Origin: Rhizobium terrae
GTDB lineage: Bacteria > Pseudomonadota > Alphaproteobacteria > Rhizobiales > Rhizobiaceae
DNA length: 64,000 nt
Reading direction: 5' to 3'
Assembly (NCBI RefSeq): GCF_003425685.1
Contig: NZ_QJKM01000015.1
Location: 124,001-188,000, forward strand
Shown: positions 51,502 through 59,658 of the stretch, piece by piece
Position numbering within the stretch: the first letter of the stretch is position 1
Layout: every line of letters starts with the position of its first letter
Program-made: the position numbers and the translations under genes
Notes under the pieces: generated by a model
What the model was told of the DNA's origin: nothing
The model's input: only the letters and a program-made list of their open reading frames with translations
The model's database searches: none

Positions 51502-53469
51502 TCAGAATGCCTGTCCAATGCCCGCATAGATACCGTATTGGCTGCCGCCATCGTACCGCTGCAATGGCATCGCAACGTCAAGTCTCAGCGGGCCGAAAGG
51601 GGTGGCATATCGAATGCCAATTCCTGCGCCAGCACGTATATCAGAAAAATCAGGCACGATTCCGGTCGAAACCGTACCGACGTCGATAAAAGGTACAATG
51701 CCTATGTTTTCTGACACTTTTACTCTCACTTCGAAAGATCCTAGTGCATAAGAACGCCCGCCGGTCGCCTCGTCGGCATTGTTATAGGATGAAATTTCCC
51801 GATAGGCATAGCCGCGCACCGATCCGCCGCCGCCGGCAAAGAACCTGCGCGTCGCGGGAATGGATTCAAGATCGTCTCCGCCGACCAGCGTGCCTGCCGC
51901 AAGCCGACCGGCAAGCACGATGCCGTCTTCTTCCCCCAAGCCGAGATAGCCGGCGATCGAACCTTCGAAGGAGGAAAAGATCGTGCCGTCCAGAACCTCG
52001 TAGCTCGGCTTGGCGGAGAGCGTCGCGTAATAGCCTTCGGTCGGATCGAGCTTGTTGTCACGGGCGTCGCGCTCGAACGAGATCGGCAGGCTCAGCGTGA
52101 CATACTGGTTTTTGCCGAAAGCATCGTCCGTATTGATCCAGGCGACCTCGCCGCCGCCCTTGAGCTTATCCGTCTCGTTGAGTTCGTAGGCCATCGTGGC
52201 GGAATAGATGACGGTCTGCGCTTCGTAGACGTCTGGTGTCTCGCTCTTGGCTTCCAGACGAGATTCGAAGGTAGCCTCCGGTACGAACGCGCCGGGCTTC
52301 GTAAAGACGATGCCGGCGGAATAATCGAAGGTGGAGACATCGGTCGTCGCGCCGATGCCGGAAACCTTGCCCTCGATGCGGAGCGATTCCGCCTCGCCGA
52401 ACAGATTGCGGTGGCCCCAATAACCCTGGACGCCGGCGCCGTCGATCGAGGAATATTCGGCGCCGAAGCCGAAATAACGATGCTTGCCTTCCGACACTTC
52501 GATAATGAGCGGCAGCGAACCGTCGGGCGCCAGCTTGTCCGATTCATGGATCGTGACGCTCGAAAAGACGCCGAGTTCGCGCAGCCGGTCGTTGGCCTTC
52601 TTCAATTGGTCGGGCGAGTAGCGGCCACCCTTGTCCAGCCGGGAGTAGCGGCTGATGAAGGCCGCGTCGACCGTGCGCGACCCCTTGACGGCGACCGAAC
52701 CGAAAGGGGCCACGGGTCCGCCGACAGCGCCGAGCACCACGTCCACGGTATGGGTCCGGTGGTCGGCGGTGACCTTCCGTTCCGTGAGCTTGGCAAGCGG
52801 ACGGCCCTCTTTTTTCAGGTCGACGAGCAACTGCTCGCCGGCTTTGAGGATGAGGCGGGAACCTGCCGCGCCGCCGGTTTCGAGATCATAGTCTTCCGGA
52901 TTGCGGCCGGCGAGATCGCCATCGAAACGCACTGAGCCGAGCTTGAAGAGCGGACCGGGATTGATGCGGACCGCGACCGGCACCGGCGCACCATGATCGA
53001 ATGTGGGATTGGGCGGCAGGCGGTCGATGTCGGTGCCGGCAACGGAAATATGAACGGTCCCGCCATAACGGGCTTCCTCATAAAGCACGGCGATCAGCCG
53101 GTCGCGGTCCTCCCGCGCCTTGATGATGACGCCGAGATCGCCGGAGACAGGCTGCTTCTCGTCCGTCACCAGCGAAGCGGCCGATTCGAGGCGTTTCTTG
53201 AGGTCCTTGTCCGCATTGCCGGTTTCGAGCGTCGCGTCGTATCGGACAGGATCGATGACTTCGAGCGTGTCGTCGTTGTCGCCGAAGAGGGTGATGCCGA
53301 AAAGCTTGAAAGCATATGCATCCCCGGCAAGCGGCGGAAGCAGCAGAAGGGTCGCAGCGAGCATCGCGGCAGTGCCTGCTCCCCCCATCAGCCTCCGTTT
53401 TTTTGTCCGCCCGGTGTTTTCGTTCCGCATACGCAAACTGGCTGTCGTTCCCCGGCTGTAGGCCCTCAT
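51502..53469 (-). CDS. tamA: Outer-membrane assembly protein TamA (BamA family)
   Basis: About 655 residues. N-terminal basic region and hydrophobic signal (MLAATLLLLPPLAGDAYA), POTRA-like domains (about 75-330, with LFKLGSVRFDG and FGSVAVKGSRTVDAAFI), and a C-terminal 16-strand beta-barrel with the family motif VRGYAYREI and terminal GIYAGIGQAF ending in phenylalanine. Forms the outer-membrane partner of TamB. Start is uncertain: ATG 53469 is preferred; ATG 53430 would also keep the signal peptide. The gene precedes tamB on the same strand. Confidence 0.9.
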   Translation of the reverse strand: MRAYSRGTTASLRMRNENTGRTKKRRLMGGAGTAAMLAATLLLLPPLAGDAYAFKLFGITLFGDNDDTLEVIDPVRYDATLETGNADKDLKKRLESAASLVTDEKQPVSGDLGVIIKAREDRDRLIAVLYEEARYGGTVHISVAGTDIDRLPPNPTFDHGAPVPVAVRINPGPLFKLGSVRFDGDLAGRNPEDYDLETGGAAGSRLILKAGEQLLVDLKKEGRPLAKLTERKVTADHRTHTVDVVLGAVGGPVAPFGSVAVKGSRTVDAAFISRYSRLDKGGRYSPDQLKKANDRLRELGVFSSVTIHESDKLAPDGSLPLIIEVSEGKHRYFGFGAEYSSIDGAGVQGYWGHRNLFGEAESLRIEGKVSGIGATTDVSTFDYSAGIVFTKPGAFVPEATFESRLEAKSETPDVYEAQTVIYSATMAYELNETDKLKGGGEVAWINTDDAFGKNQYVTLSLPISFERDARDNKLDPTEGYYATLSAKPSYEVLDGTIFSSFEGSIAGYLGLGEEDGIVLAGRLAAGTLVGGDDLESIPATRRFFAGGGGSVRGYAYREISSYNNADEATGGRSYALGSFEVRVKVSENIGIVPFIDVGTVSTGIVPDFSDIRAGAGIGIRYATPFGPLRLDVAMPLQRYDGGSQYGIYAGIGQAF

Positions 53470-53550
53470 AGCCTCCAACGAAGAGACCTACTTAACCGCA
53501 AAAGGCGGGGCGGGGTACCCCTCCCTCGTCTTTCGTGATGATTTCATGAA

Positions 53551-53579
53551 TTAAAAAGCCTCGGAGCGTGCTCCGAGGC
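53551..53579 (-). terminator. Intrinsic terminator of glycine-zipper gene
   Basis: GCCTCGGAGC (53558-53567) and GCTCCGAGGC (53570-53579) are perfect 10-bp arms around two bases; on the minus strand the stem is followed by TTTTTAA (53551-53557). It lies about 30 bases past the end of the 53610-53873 gene. Confidence 0.9.
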
Positions 53580-53609
53580 CACATCTTTTTCCTGCAATCC
53601 GGGCGTTTA

Positions 53610-53873
53610 TCAGTAGCGGCGCGGGCAATCGTCGATATACCGGCGGCCGTAGCGGTCGCGGTAGTAGCATTGGCCGGGCTGCTCTGCGACGGAGCCGATC
53701 AGGGCGCCGGAAACGCCGCCGATCGCGGCACCGACGGCTGCGCCGCGGACGTTGCCGGTTGCCAGGCCGCCGATGACGGCGCCGGATGCGGCGCCGATGC
53801 CGGCGCCCTGTTCAGTTGCCGTGCAGCTCGCAAGCGAAGCGCCGACCATCAAAAGCACCAAGACCTTTTTCAT
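53610..53873 (-). CDS. Small glycine-zipper lipoprotein
   Basis: 87 residues. Signal peptide MKKVLVLLMVGASLASC with lipidated Cys17; then a glycine-zipper segment (about 22-63: AGIGAASGAVIGGLATG, GAAVGAAIGGVSGALIG) as in the 17-kDa surface antigen/SlyB-like families; C-terminal Tyr/Arg-rich tail with two Cys (QCYYRDRYGRRYIDDC). Probably an outer-membrane lipoprotein; no specific function known. SD AGGAGG precedes the ATG. Confidence 0.82.
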   Translation of the reverse strand: MKKVLVLLMVGASLASCTATEQGAGIGAASGAVIGGLATGNVRGAAVGAAIGGVSGALIGSVAEQPGQCYYRDRYGRRYIDDCPRRY

Positions 53874-54155
53874 GAGATCCTCCTGGGTTCAATCCTCTCG
53901 ACCGTGTCCATTGCCGGCCTTCAAGGGGAACAATAGGTCGCAGCGGCCAAGAGTCCATACGGGTTCGGGCGATTTCACAATGGTTTTTGTTTTGCTTTGC
54001 TGACAGTTACCCGATTTTTGGGCCATGCCGCCGGTCGGTTTCTTGTCGTACGGCCGACCAAAATATTGCCTTTTCCATAGAAAGTAGTGGTTGATCCGCT
54101 AGGTAAAAAAGCAAATGATGATCGTGTGTCCGGGAGGGACACGAGGAGGAAATCG

Positions 54156-54644
54156 ATGACGAAAGTGACGCTGACCGTGAACGGCCGCGCGATGAGCGGC
54201 GAGTGCGAGGACCGCACCCTGCTCGTGAATTTCATCCGAGAAAAGCTGGGCCTTACAGGCACACATGTCGGCTGCGACACCACCCAGTGCGGCGCCTGCG
54301 TCGTCCATATGGACGGCCGTTCCGTGAAGAGCTGTTCCATCCTGGCCGTCCAGGCATCGGGTTCGACGATCACGACGATCGAAGGGCTTGCCGGTCAGGG
54401 CGAACTGCATCCGGTCCAGGCCGCCTTCAAGGAACATCACGGCCTGCAATGCGGCTTCTGCACGCCGGGCATGGTGATGACGGCGGTCGACATGATCAAT
54501 CGCGAAGGCGGCAGTCTGACCGAGGAAAAGGTCCGCGCCGGGCTGGAAGGCAACATCTGTCGGTGCACCGGCTACCACAACATCGTCAAGGCCATCCTTG
54601 CCGCCGACGCCGAAATGGCGGGCGGGCGGCAGGCCGCGGAGTGA
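54156..54644 (+). CDS. coxS: Molybdenum hydroxylase small (2x[2Fe-2S]) subunit
   Basis: 162 residues. Plant-type ferredoxin domain with CDTTQCGACVVH and a later SC ligand, and the [2Fe-2S]-binding helical domain CGFCTPGMV..CRCTGYHNI. It transfers electrons from the molybdenum site to the FAD subunit. Start at 54156 follows the strong SD GAGGAGGA (54143-54150), preceded directly by a hairpin GTGTCC/GGACAC (54126-54142). Order S-L-M is characteristic of cox-like operons. The stop codon is also the first unit of a heptad repeat. Confidence 0.92.
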   Translation: MTKVTLTVNGRAMSGECEDRTLLVNFIREKLGLTGTHVGCDTTQCGACVVHMDGRSVKSCSILAVQASGSTITTIEGLAGQGELHPVQAAFKEHHGLQCGFCTPGMVMTAVDMINREGGSLTEEKVRAGLEGNICRCTGYHNIVKAILAADAEMAGGRQAAE

Positions 54645-54735
54645 ATAGTGAATAATCGGTAGTGAGTGGTGGTTCATCCCGGAGCCTGCTCATGATCCGA
54701 TCAGTTCCTGCTCATTAATCACTGCTCACCAATCA
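54642..54735. repeat. Inverted heptad repeats (TGARYRR) between coxS and coxL
   Basis: Plus strand from the coxS stop: TGAATAG, TGAATAA, TCGGTAG, TGAGTGG (54642-54669). On the minus strand of 54708-54735: TGATTGG, TGAGCAG, TGATTAA, TGAGCAG, with another TGAGCAG at 54686-54692. The two blocks are in opposite orientation around 40 bases. Only the SD for coxL (GGGAGGAG, 54743-54750) follows. Confidence 0.75.
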
Positions 54736-54756
54736 CTGTCTCGGGAGGAGATGAAC

Positions 54757-57102
54757 ATGGGTGTTGAAGGAATCGGTGCACGCGTTACCCGCAAAGAGGA
54801 TAAGCGTTTTCTCACCGGCAAGGGCCGTTATACCGACGACATGACCGTTCCGGGCATGAAATATGCCTATTTCATCCGCAGCCCGCATGCGCATGCGAGG
54901 GTTAAGGGTATCGATGCGTCGGCTGCCAGGAGTATGCCGGGCGTCATCGACGTGCTGGACGGCAAGCAGCTGCAGGCGGATGGCATCGGCAACCTGATTT
55001 GCGGCTGGATGATCCATTCCAAGGACGGTTCGCCGATGAAGATGGGCGCTTGGAGGCCGCTTGCTGTCGATACCGTGCGCTACGTGGGCGATGCCATCGC
55101 GATCGTTGTGGCGGATTCGCTCGGCGAGGCTCGTGATGCGGCGGAAGCCGTCGTGATCGACTACGAACCACTGCCGGCCGTGACCGAAACCGCTGTCGCC
55201 ATGGCGGCCGGTGCACCGCAGCTCCATCCGGAAGCGCCAAACAACCTCATCTTCGATTGGCAGCTCGGCGATGGCGACGCAGCCGACAGGGCGATTGCCT
55301 CGGCGGCACATGTCACCGAGATCGAGATCCACAACAATCGTCTCTCGCCGAATCCCATGGAACCGCGCGCCACGCTCGGCATCTATGACGGCGCCGAGGA
55401 CCATTACACCTGCTACACCACGAGCCAAAACCCGCATGTGGCCCGCCTCGTGATGAGCGCCTTCTATAATGTCGCTCCGGAAAACAAGCTGCGGGTCATC
55501 GCACCGGATGTCGGCGGCGGCTTCGGCTCGAAGATCTACATCTATCCGGAAGAGATCGTCTGTCTGTGGGCTTCCAGGAAGACCGGCGTTCCCGTGAAAT
55601 GGACGGCCGACCGGACCGAAGCATTCCTGACCGACGCACATGGCCGCGACCACGTTTCCAAGGTGAAGATGGCCTTCGATGCGGACAACCACATTACTGC
55701 GTTGAAGGTCGATACGATCGCCAATCTCGGCGCCTATATGTCGCTCTTCTCCTCGGCCGTGCCGACCTATCTTTATGCGACGCTGCTTTCGGGCCAATAT
55801 GCCATCCCGGCAATCCATGCCAACGTTCGTACCGTCTACACCAACACGGTGCCGGTCGACGCCTATCGTGGTGCGGGACGCCCGGAGGCGACCTATCTGC
55901 TGGAGCGGACGATCGAGACGGCGGCGCGCGAACTCGGCATATCGCCGGCGGAACTGCGGCGGAAGAATTTCATCCGTACCTTCCCCTACCAGACGCCTGT
56001 CATCATGAATTATGACGCGGGCGATTACGAAGCTTCGCTGAATGCCGCCATGCAGGCGGCGGACTGGGCGGGCTTCGAAGCCCGTCGGGCGACCTCGGAA
56101 GCCAACGGGAAGAAGCGCGGCATCGGCATGAGCTGTTATATCGAAGCCTGTGGCATCGCGCCGTCTGCTGCGGTGGGTTCTCTGGGTGCCGGGGTCGGCC
56201 TGTGGGAATCTGCGGAAGTGCGGGTCAACGCCGTCGGGACGATCGAAGTGCTGACCGGCTCGCACAGCCATGGGCAGGGCCACGAGACGACCTTCGCGCA
56301 GCTTGTCGCCGGCCGCCTTGGCGTGCCGATCGAAAGCATCAATATCGTGCATGGTGATACCGACAAGGTGCAGATGGGCATGGGCACCTATGGCTCGCGC
56401 TCCGGCGCCGTCGGCATGTCGGCGGTCGTGAAAGCGCTCGAGAAGGTGGAGGCCAAGGCGAAGAAGATCGCCGCGCATCTGATGGAGGCGGCCGAGGAGG
56501 ATATAGTCATCGAGAACGGCGAACTGAAGGTTGCCGGCACCGACAAGGCGCTGCCCTGGTTCCAGGTGGCGCTCGCCGCCTACACCGCCCATAACCTGCC
56601 CTCCGGAATGGAGCCGGGCCTCAAGGAAACCGCGTTCTACGACCCGGCCAATTTCACCTTCCCGGCCGGCTGCTACGTCGCGGAAGTGGAGATCGACCCG
56701 GAAACCGGTGAAACAGACATCGTCCAGTTCGTCGCCGCGGACGATTTCGGCAACATCATCAATCCGCTGATCGTCGAGGGCCAGGTGCATGGCGGCATCG
56801 CGCAGGGCATCGGCCAGGCGCTTCTGGAAAATGTCCAGTACGACGCGAACGGCCAGCTTCTAACGGCAAGCTACATGGATTACGCCATGCCGCGCGCCGA
56901 CGACCTGCCGTCCTTCAAGCTGTCGCACCAGAATACGCCCTGCCCCAGCAACCCGCTCGGCATCAAGGGCTGCGGCGAGGCGGGGGCGATCGGCTCGCCG
57001 CCGGCGCTGATCAACGCGATCACCGACGCGATCGGCAATAACGGACTGACCATGCCGGCCACGCCGATGAAGGTCTGGCAGGCCTTGCACGCGGCTCACT
57101 GA
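54757..57102 (+). CDS. coxL: Molybdenum hydroxylase large subunit (form II CODH-like/aldehyde oxidase)
   Basis: 781 residues from ATG 54757, spaced six bases from GGGAGGAG; ATG 54751 abuts the SD. Xanthine-oxidase-family molybdopterin-cytosine-dinucleotide subunit: GVGRVTRKED-like N-terminus, GGGFGSK near 250, catalytic Glu741 in GCGEAGAIG. The active-site loop is AYRGAGR (369-375), which marks form II rather than AYXCSFR of true CO dehydrogenase, so the substrate is probably an aldehyde, purine or other heterocycle; CO oxidation is unproven. coxM follows after 12 bases. Confidence 0.9.
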   Translation: MGVEGIGARVTRKEDKRFLTGKGRYTDDMTVPGMKYAYFIRSPHAHARVKGIDASAARSMPGVIDVLDGKQLQADGIGNLICGWMIHSKDGSPMKMGAWRPLAVDTVRYVGDAIAIVVADSLGEARDAAEAVVIDYEPLPAVTETAVAMAAGAPQLHPEAPNNLIFDWQLGDGDAADRAIASAAHVTEIEIHNNRLSPNPMEPRATLGIYDGAEDHYTCYTTSQNPHVARLVMSAFYNVAPENKLRVIAPDVGGGFGSKIYIYPEEIVCLWASRKTGVPVKWTADRTEAFLTDAHGRDHVSKVKMAFDADNHITALKVDTIANLGAYMSLFSSAVPTYLYATLLSGQYAIPAIHANVRTVYTNTVPVDAYRGAGRPEATYLLERTIETAARELGISPAELRRKNFIRTFPYQTPVIMNYDAGDYEASLNAAMQAADWAGFEARRATSEANGKKRGIGMSCYIEACGIAPSAAVGSLGAGVGLWESAEVRVNAVGTIEVLTGSHSHGQGHETTFAQLVAGRLGVPIESINIVHGDTDKVQMGMGTYGSRSGAVGMSAVVKALEKVEAKAKKIAAHLMEAAEEDIVIENGELKVAGTDKALPWFQVALAAYTAHNLPSGMEPGLKETAFYDPANFTFPAGCYVAEVEIDPETGETDIVQFVAADDFGNIINPLIVEGQVHGGIAQGIGQALLENVQYDANGQLLTASYMDYAMPRADDLPSFKLSHQNTPCPSNPLGIKGCGEAGAIGSPPALINAITDAIGNNGLTMPATPMKVWQALHAAH

Positions 57103-57114
57103 GGAGGAAAAGAT

Positions 57115-57912
57115 ATGTACGCAACCAGCTACCATCGCGCTTCCTCCGTCGAGGACGCCGTCAAACTCAAGTCGGCACATGACGAGGGCAAGTATCTTTC
57201 GGGCGGCATGACGCTGATCTCGACCATGAAGCAGCGGCTTGCTGCACCGAGCGACTTGATCGACCTTCGCCATATCCCGTCGTTGCGCGGGGTCAGGATC
57301 GAAGGCCGTAAGGTGACGATCGGCGCCGCCACGCCGCATGCGGACGTCGCCGCCTCGCGGGAGCTTGCCGCCATCTGCCCGGCGCTTTGCCAGCTTGCCG
57401 GCCATATCGGCGATCCGCATGTGCGTCACATGGGCACGATCGGCGGTTCGATCGCCAACAACGACCCGGCTGCCGACTACCCGGCCGGCGTACTTGGGCT
57501 CGGTGCGACCGTCGTTACCGACCGGCGCTCGATTTCGGCGGACGACTTCTTCACCGGCCTGTTCGAAACCGCGCTGGCGGAAGGCGAGATGGTGACGGCC
57601 GTCACCTTCGAGGCTCCGGAAAAGGCGGGCTATGCCAAGTTCAACAACCCCGCCTCGCGATTCGCGATGACCGGCGTGTTCGTGGCGAAGACGGCAGGCG
57701 GCGTGCGCGTCGCGGTGACCGGCGCCGGTTCCAGCGGCGTCTTCCGCCATTCCGGCTTCGAACAGGCATTGGCGGGAAATTGGTCGGCGGATGCGCTGTC
57801 GAACATCACGGTTGATTCGTCCGGCCTCATGTCAGACCTGCATGCCAATGCGGAATACCGCGCCAATCTGGTGAAGGTCATGGCCAGGCGGGCGGTCGCA
57901 TCCGCAGGCTGA
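57115..57912 (+). CDS. coxM: Molybdenum hydroxylase FAD subunit
   Basis: 265 residues, VAO-type FAD domain (PF00941) and CO-dehydrogenase flavoprotein C-terminal domain. FAD motifs SGGMTL near 26 and TIGGSIANNDPAADYPA near 108. Accepts electrons from CoxS and passes them to the respiratory chain or NAD. SD GAGGA upstream. Somewhat shorter than Oligotropha CoxM but normal for form II. A strong hairpin follows 23 bases after the stop. Confidence 0.92.
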   Translation: MYATSYHRASSVEDAVKLKSAHDEGKYLSGGMTLISTMKQRLAAPSDLIDLRHIPSLRGVRIEGRKVTIGAATPHADVAASRELAAICPALCQLAGHIGDPHVRHMGTIGGSIANNDPAADYPAGVLGLGATVVTDRRSISADDFFTGLFETALAEGEMVTAVTFEAPEKAGYAKFNNPASRFAMTGVFVAKTAGGVRVAVTGAGSSGVFRHSGFEQALAGNWSADALSNITVDSSGLMSDLHANAEYRANLVKVMARRAVASAG

Positions 57913-57935
57913 GCGAATCGTAACCCTTTGAAAAC

Positions 57936-57975
57936 GAGGCGGAAGGAGGTGTCGAAAGGCACTTCTTTTCGCCTC
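57936..57975 (+). terminator. Strand-specific 16-bp hairpin after coxM
   Basis: GAGGCGGAAGGAGGTG (57936-57951) pairs with CACTTCTTTTCGCCTC (57960-57975) with 13 Watson-Crick and three G-U pairs and an eight-base loop. The G-U pairs exist only in plus-strand RNA. No T-run follows, so it may act in transcript stability or Rho-assisted ending rather than classical termination. It abuts the FNR-type box. Confidence 0.55.
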
Positions 57976-57989
57976 TTGACGCAAATCAA
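57976..57989. promoter_or_regulatory. FNR/FixK-type anaerobox upstream of hemA
   Basis: TTGAC-GCAA-ATCAA matches TTGAY-N4-RTCAA. Its centre lies about 155 bases before the hemA ATG. Placement at -41.5 would put the start site near 58024 and a weak -10 (TAGGTT) at 58012-58017. FixK/FnrN control of hemA is known in Bradyrhizobium. Confidence 0.6.
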
Positions 57990-58137
57990 TTCTCACATTT
58001 TCGATATCGCTTAGGTTTTTATTGGAATAATTCAAAAAAAGCGGGCCTTTTGCCGCAGGATGGTTCTAATCGGCTGATCCGGGGTTGACGGAAGGCGCGA
58101 CTGAAACCAAAACCAAAGCGGTTTCTGGAGTGTGAGC

Positions 58138-59352
58138 ATGGATTTCGAGGCATTTTTCAAGAGCGAACTGGATGGGCTTCACAATGAAGGCCGTTACCGG
58201 GTGTTCGCCGATCTCGAGCGGCATCGCGGCAATTTCCCGCGCGCCACCCGCCATACTCCCGATGGTCCGCGCGACGTGACAGTATGGTGTTCGAACGACT
58301 ACCTTGGCATGGGCCAGCACCCTGCCGTGATCGAGGCGATGAAGGAAGCCATCGATCACTGTGGCGCGGGTGCGGGAGGCACCCGGAATATTTCTGGCAC
58401 GACCCACTACCACGTGGTCCTGGAGCAGGAACTTGCGGACCTGCACGGCAAGGAAGCGGCGCTGATCTTCAATTCCGGCTACATGTCGAACTGGGCGTCG
58501 CTCGGCACGCTCGGCCAGAAGATCCCCGGCCTCATCATCTTCTCCGATGCCCTCAATCATGCATCGATGATCGAGGGTATTCGTTACGCCAAGTGCGAGC
58601 GGGTGATCTGGAAGCACAACGACCTCAACGACCTCGAGGCGAAGCTCGCCGCCGCCGATCCGAATGCGCCGAAGCTGATCGCCTTCGAGAGCGTCTATTC
58701 GATGGATGGCGATATCGCGCCGATCAAGGACATCTGTGATCTCGCCGACAAATACTGTGCGATGACCTATCTCGACGAAGTCCATGCGGTCGGCATGTAC
58801 GGTCCGCGCGGCGGCGGCATTGCCGAACGCGAAGGCCTGATGGACCGTATCACGGTCATCGAAGGCACGCTCGGCAAGGCGTTCGGCGTGATGGGCGGTT
58901 ACATCGCCGCCTCCGCGGCACTCTGTGATTTCGTTCGGTCTTTTGCGTCGGGCTTCATCTTTACGACGGCTCTGCCGCCGGCGCTCGCCGCCGGTGCGAT
59001 CGCCTCCATCCGGCACCTGAAGGCCAGTCCCTTCGAACGCGTCCGTCATCAGGATCGCGTCAGAAAGCTGCGCACGATGCTCGACCAGCAAGGCATTCCC
59101 CATATGCACAATCCGAGCCATATCGTGCCTGTCATGGTCGGCGATGCGGCGAAATGCAAGTGGATCTCCGATATCCTGCTCGACACCTGCGACGTTTACG
59201 TGCAGCCGATCAACTATCCGACCGTGCCGCGTAAGACCGAACGCCTGCGTATCACGCCGACGCCGCTGCACTCGGATGCCGATATCGAGCATCTGGTGGG
59301 TTCGCTGCATCAGCTCTGGTCGCGCTGTGCGCTGGCCCGGCATGTGGCTTGA
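58138..59352 (+). CDS. hemA: 5-aminolevulinate synthase
   Basis: 404 residues. Condenses glycine with succinyl-CoA to 5-aminolevulinate, the C4 route to heme in alphaproteobacteria. PLP lysine Lys247 in EGTLGKAFGVMGG; cofactor Asp/His in YLDEVHAVGMYG; N-terminal MDFEAFFKSELDGLHNEGRY-like segment. ATG 58138 has GGAG seven bases upstream; an in-frame GTG at 58132 is the alternative. The leader carries a hairpin GAAACC/GGTTTC (58103-58125) just before the SD. An upstream FNR-type box suggests oxygen-responsive expression. Confidence 0.96.
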   Translation: MDFEAFFKSELDGLHNEGRYRVFADLERHRGNFPRATRHTPDGPRDVTVWCSNDYLGMGQHPAVIEAMKEAIDHCGAGAGGTRNISGTTHYHVVLEQELADLHGKEAALIFNSGYMSNWASLGTLGQKIPGLIIFSDALNHASMIEGIRYAKCERVIWKHNDLNDLEAKLAAADPNAPKLIAFESVYSMDGDIAPIKDICDLADKYCAMTYLDEVHAVGMYGPRGGGIAEREGLMDRITVIEGTLGKAFGVMGGYIAASAALCDFVRSFASGFIFTTALPPALAAGAIASIRHLKASPFERVRHQDRVRKLRTMLDQQGIPHMHNPSHIVPVMVGDAAKCKWISDILLDTCDVYVQPINYPTVPRKTERLRITPTPLHSDADIEHLVGSLHQLWSRCALARHVA

Positions 59353-59375
59353 TTGGATCTCGCGAACAAAGCTAC

Positions 59376-59625
59376 CCCCTCACCAACTAAATCTATGACT
59401 TAGCTGAAGCTAAGATCGTGATTGCCTGCGCGCGGGTACGCGCTTAGGCCTTTGTTCGTTGAAATCAATTTCATTGATTTCTGGCCTTCAGCCACCACTC
59501 CAAAGCCTCTCCCACAGGGGAGAGGTAGCTTGCCGAGAGCGCCGCATCTCTATCTCCCCTTGCGGGAGAGAAAGCGATTTCAACACCTTAGCTTCAGCTA
59601 CGTGTTGGAAATTGCAAGTGAGGGG
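59376..59625. repeat. Mosaic palindromic repeat between hemA and dxr
   Basis: The hemA-dxr gap (59353-59658) has no gene. It holds a 250-base element with inverted ends CCCCTCAC (59376-59383) and GTGAGGGG (59618-59625), and inside them TAGCTGAAGCTAAG (59401-59414) and its exact complement at 59587-59600. The middle contains GAGAGG/CTCTCC hairpins (CCTCTCCCACAGGGGAGAGG near 59506). The structure is that of rhizobial intergenic mosaic elements, a non-autonomous palindromic repeat. No ORF or transposase is present. Confidence 0.75.
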
Positions 59626-59658
59626 ATTTTACGCGGGCGGATAGGGACTGATGCCGCT

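Noticed and set aside
54156..57912. True carbon monoxide dehydrogenase
   Set aside because: The active-site loop is AYRGAGR and not AYXCSFR; the cox labels only indicate family and gene order.
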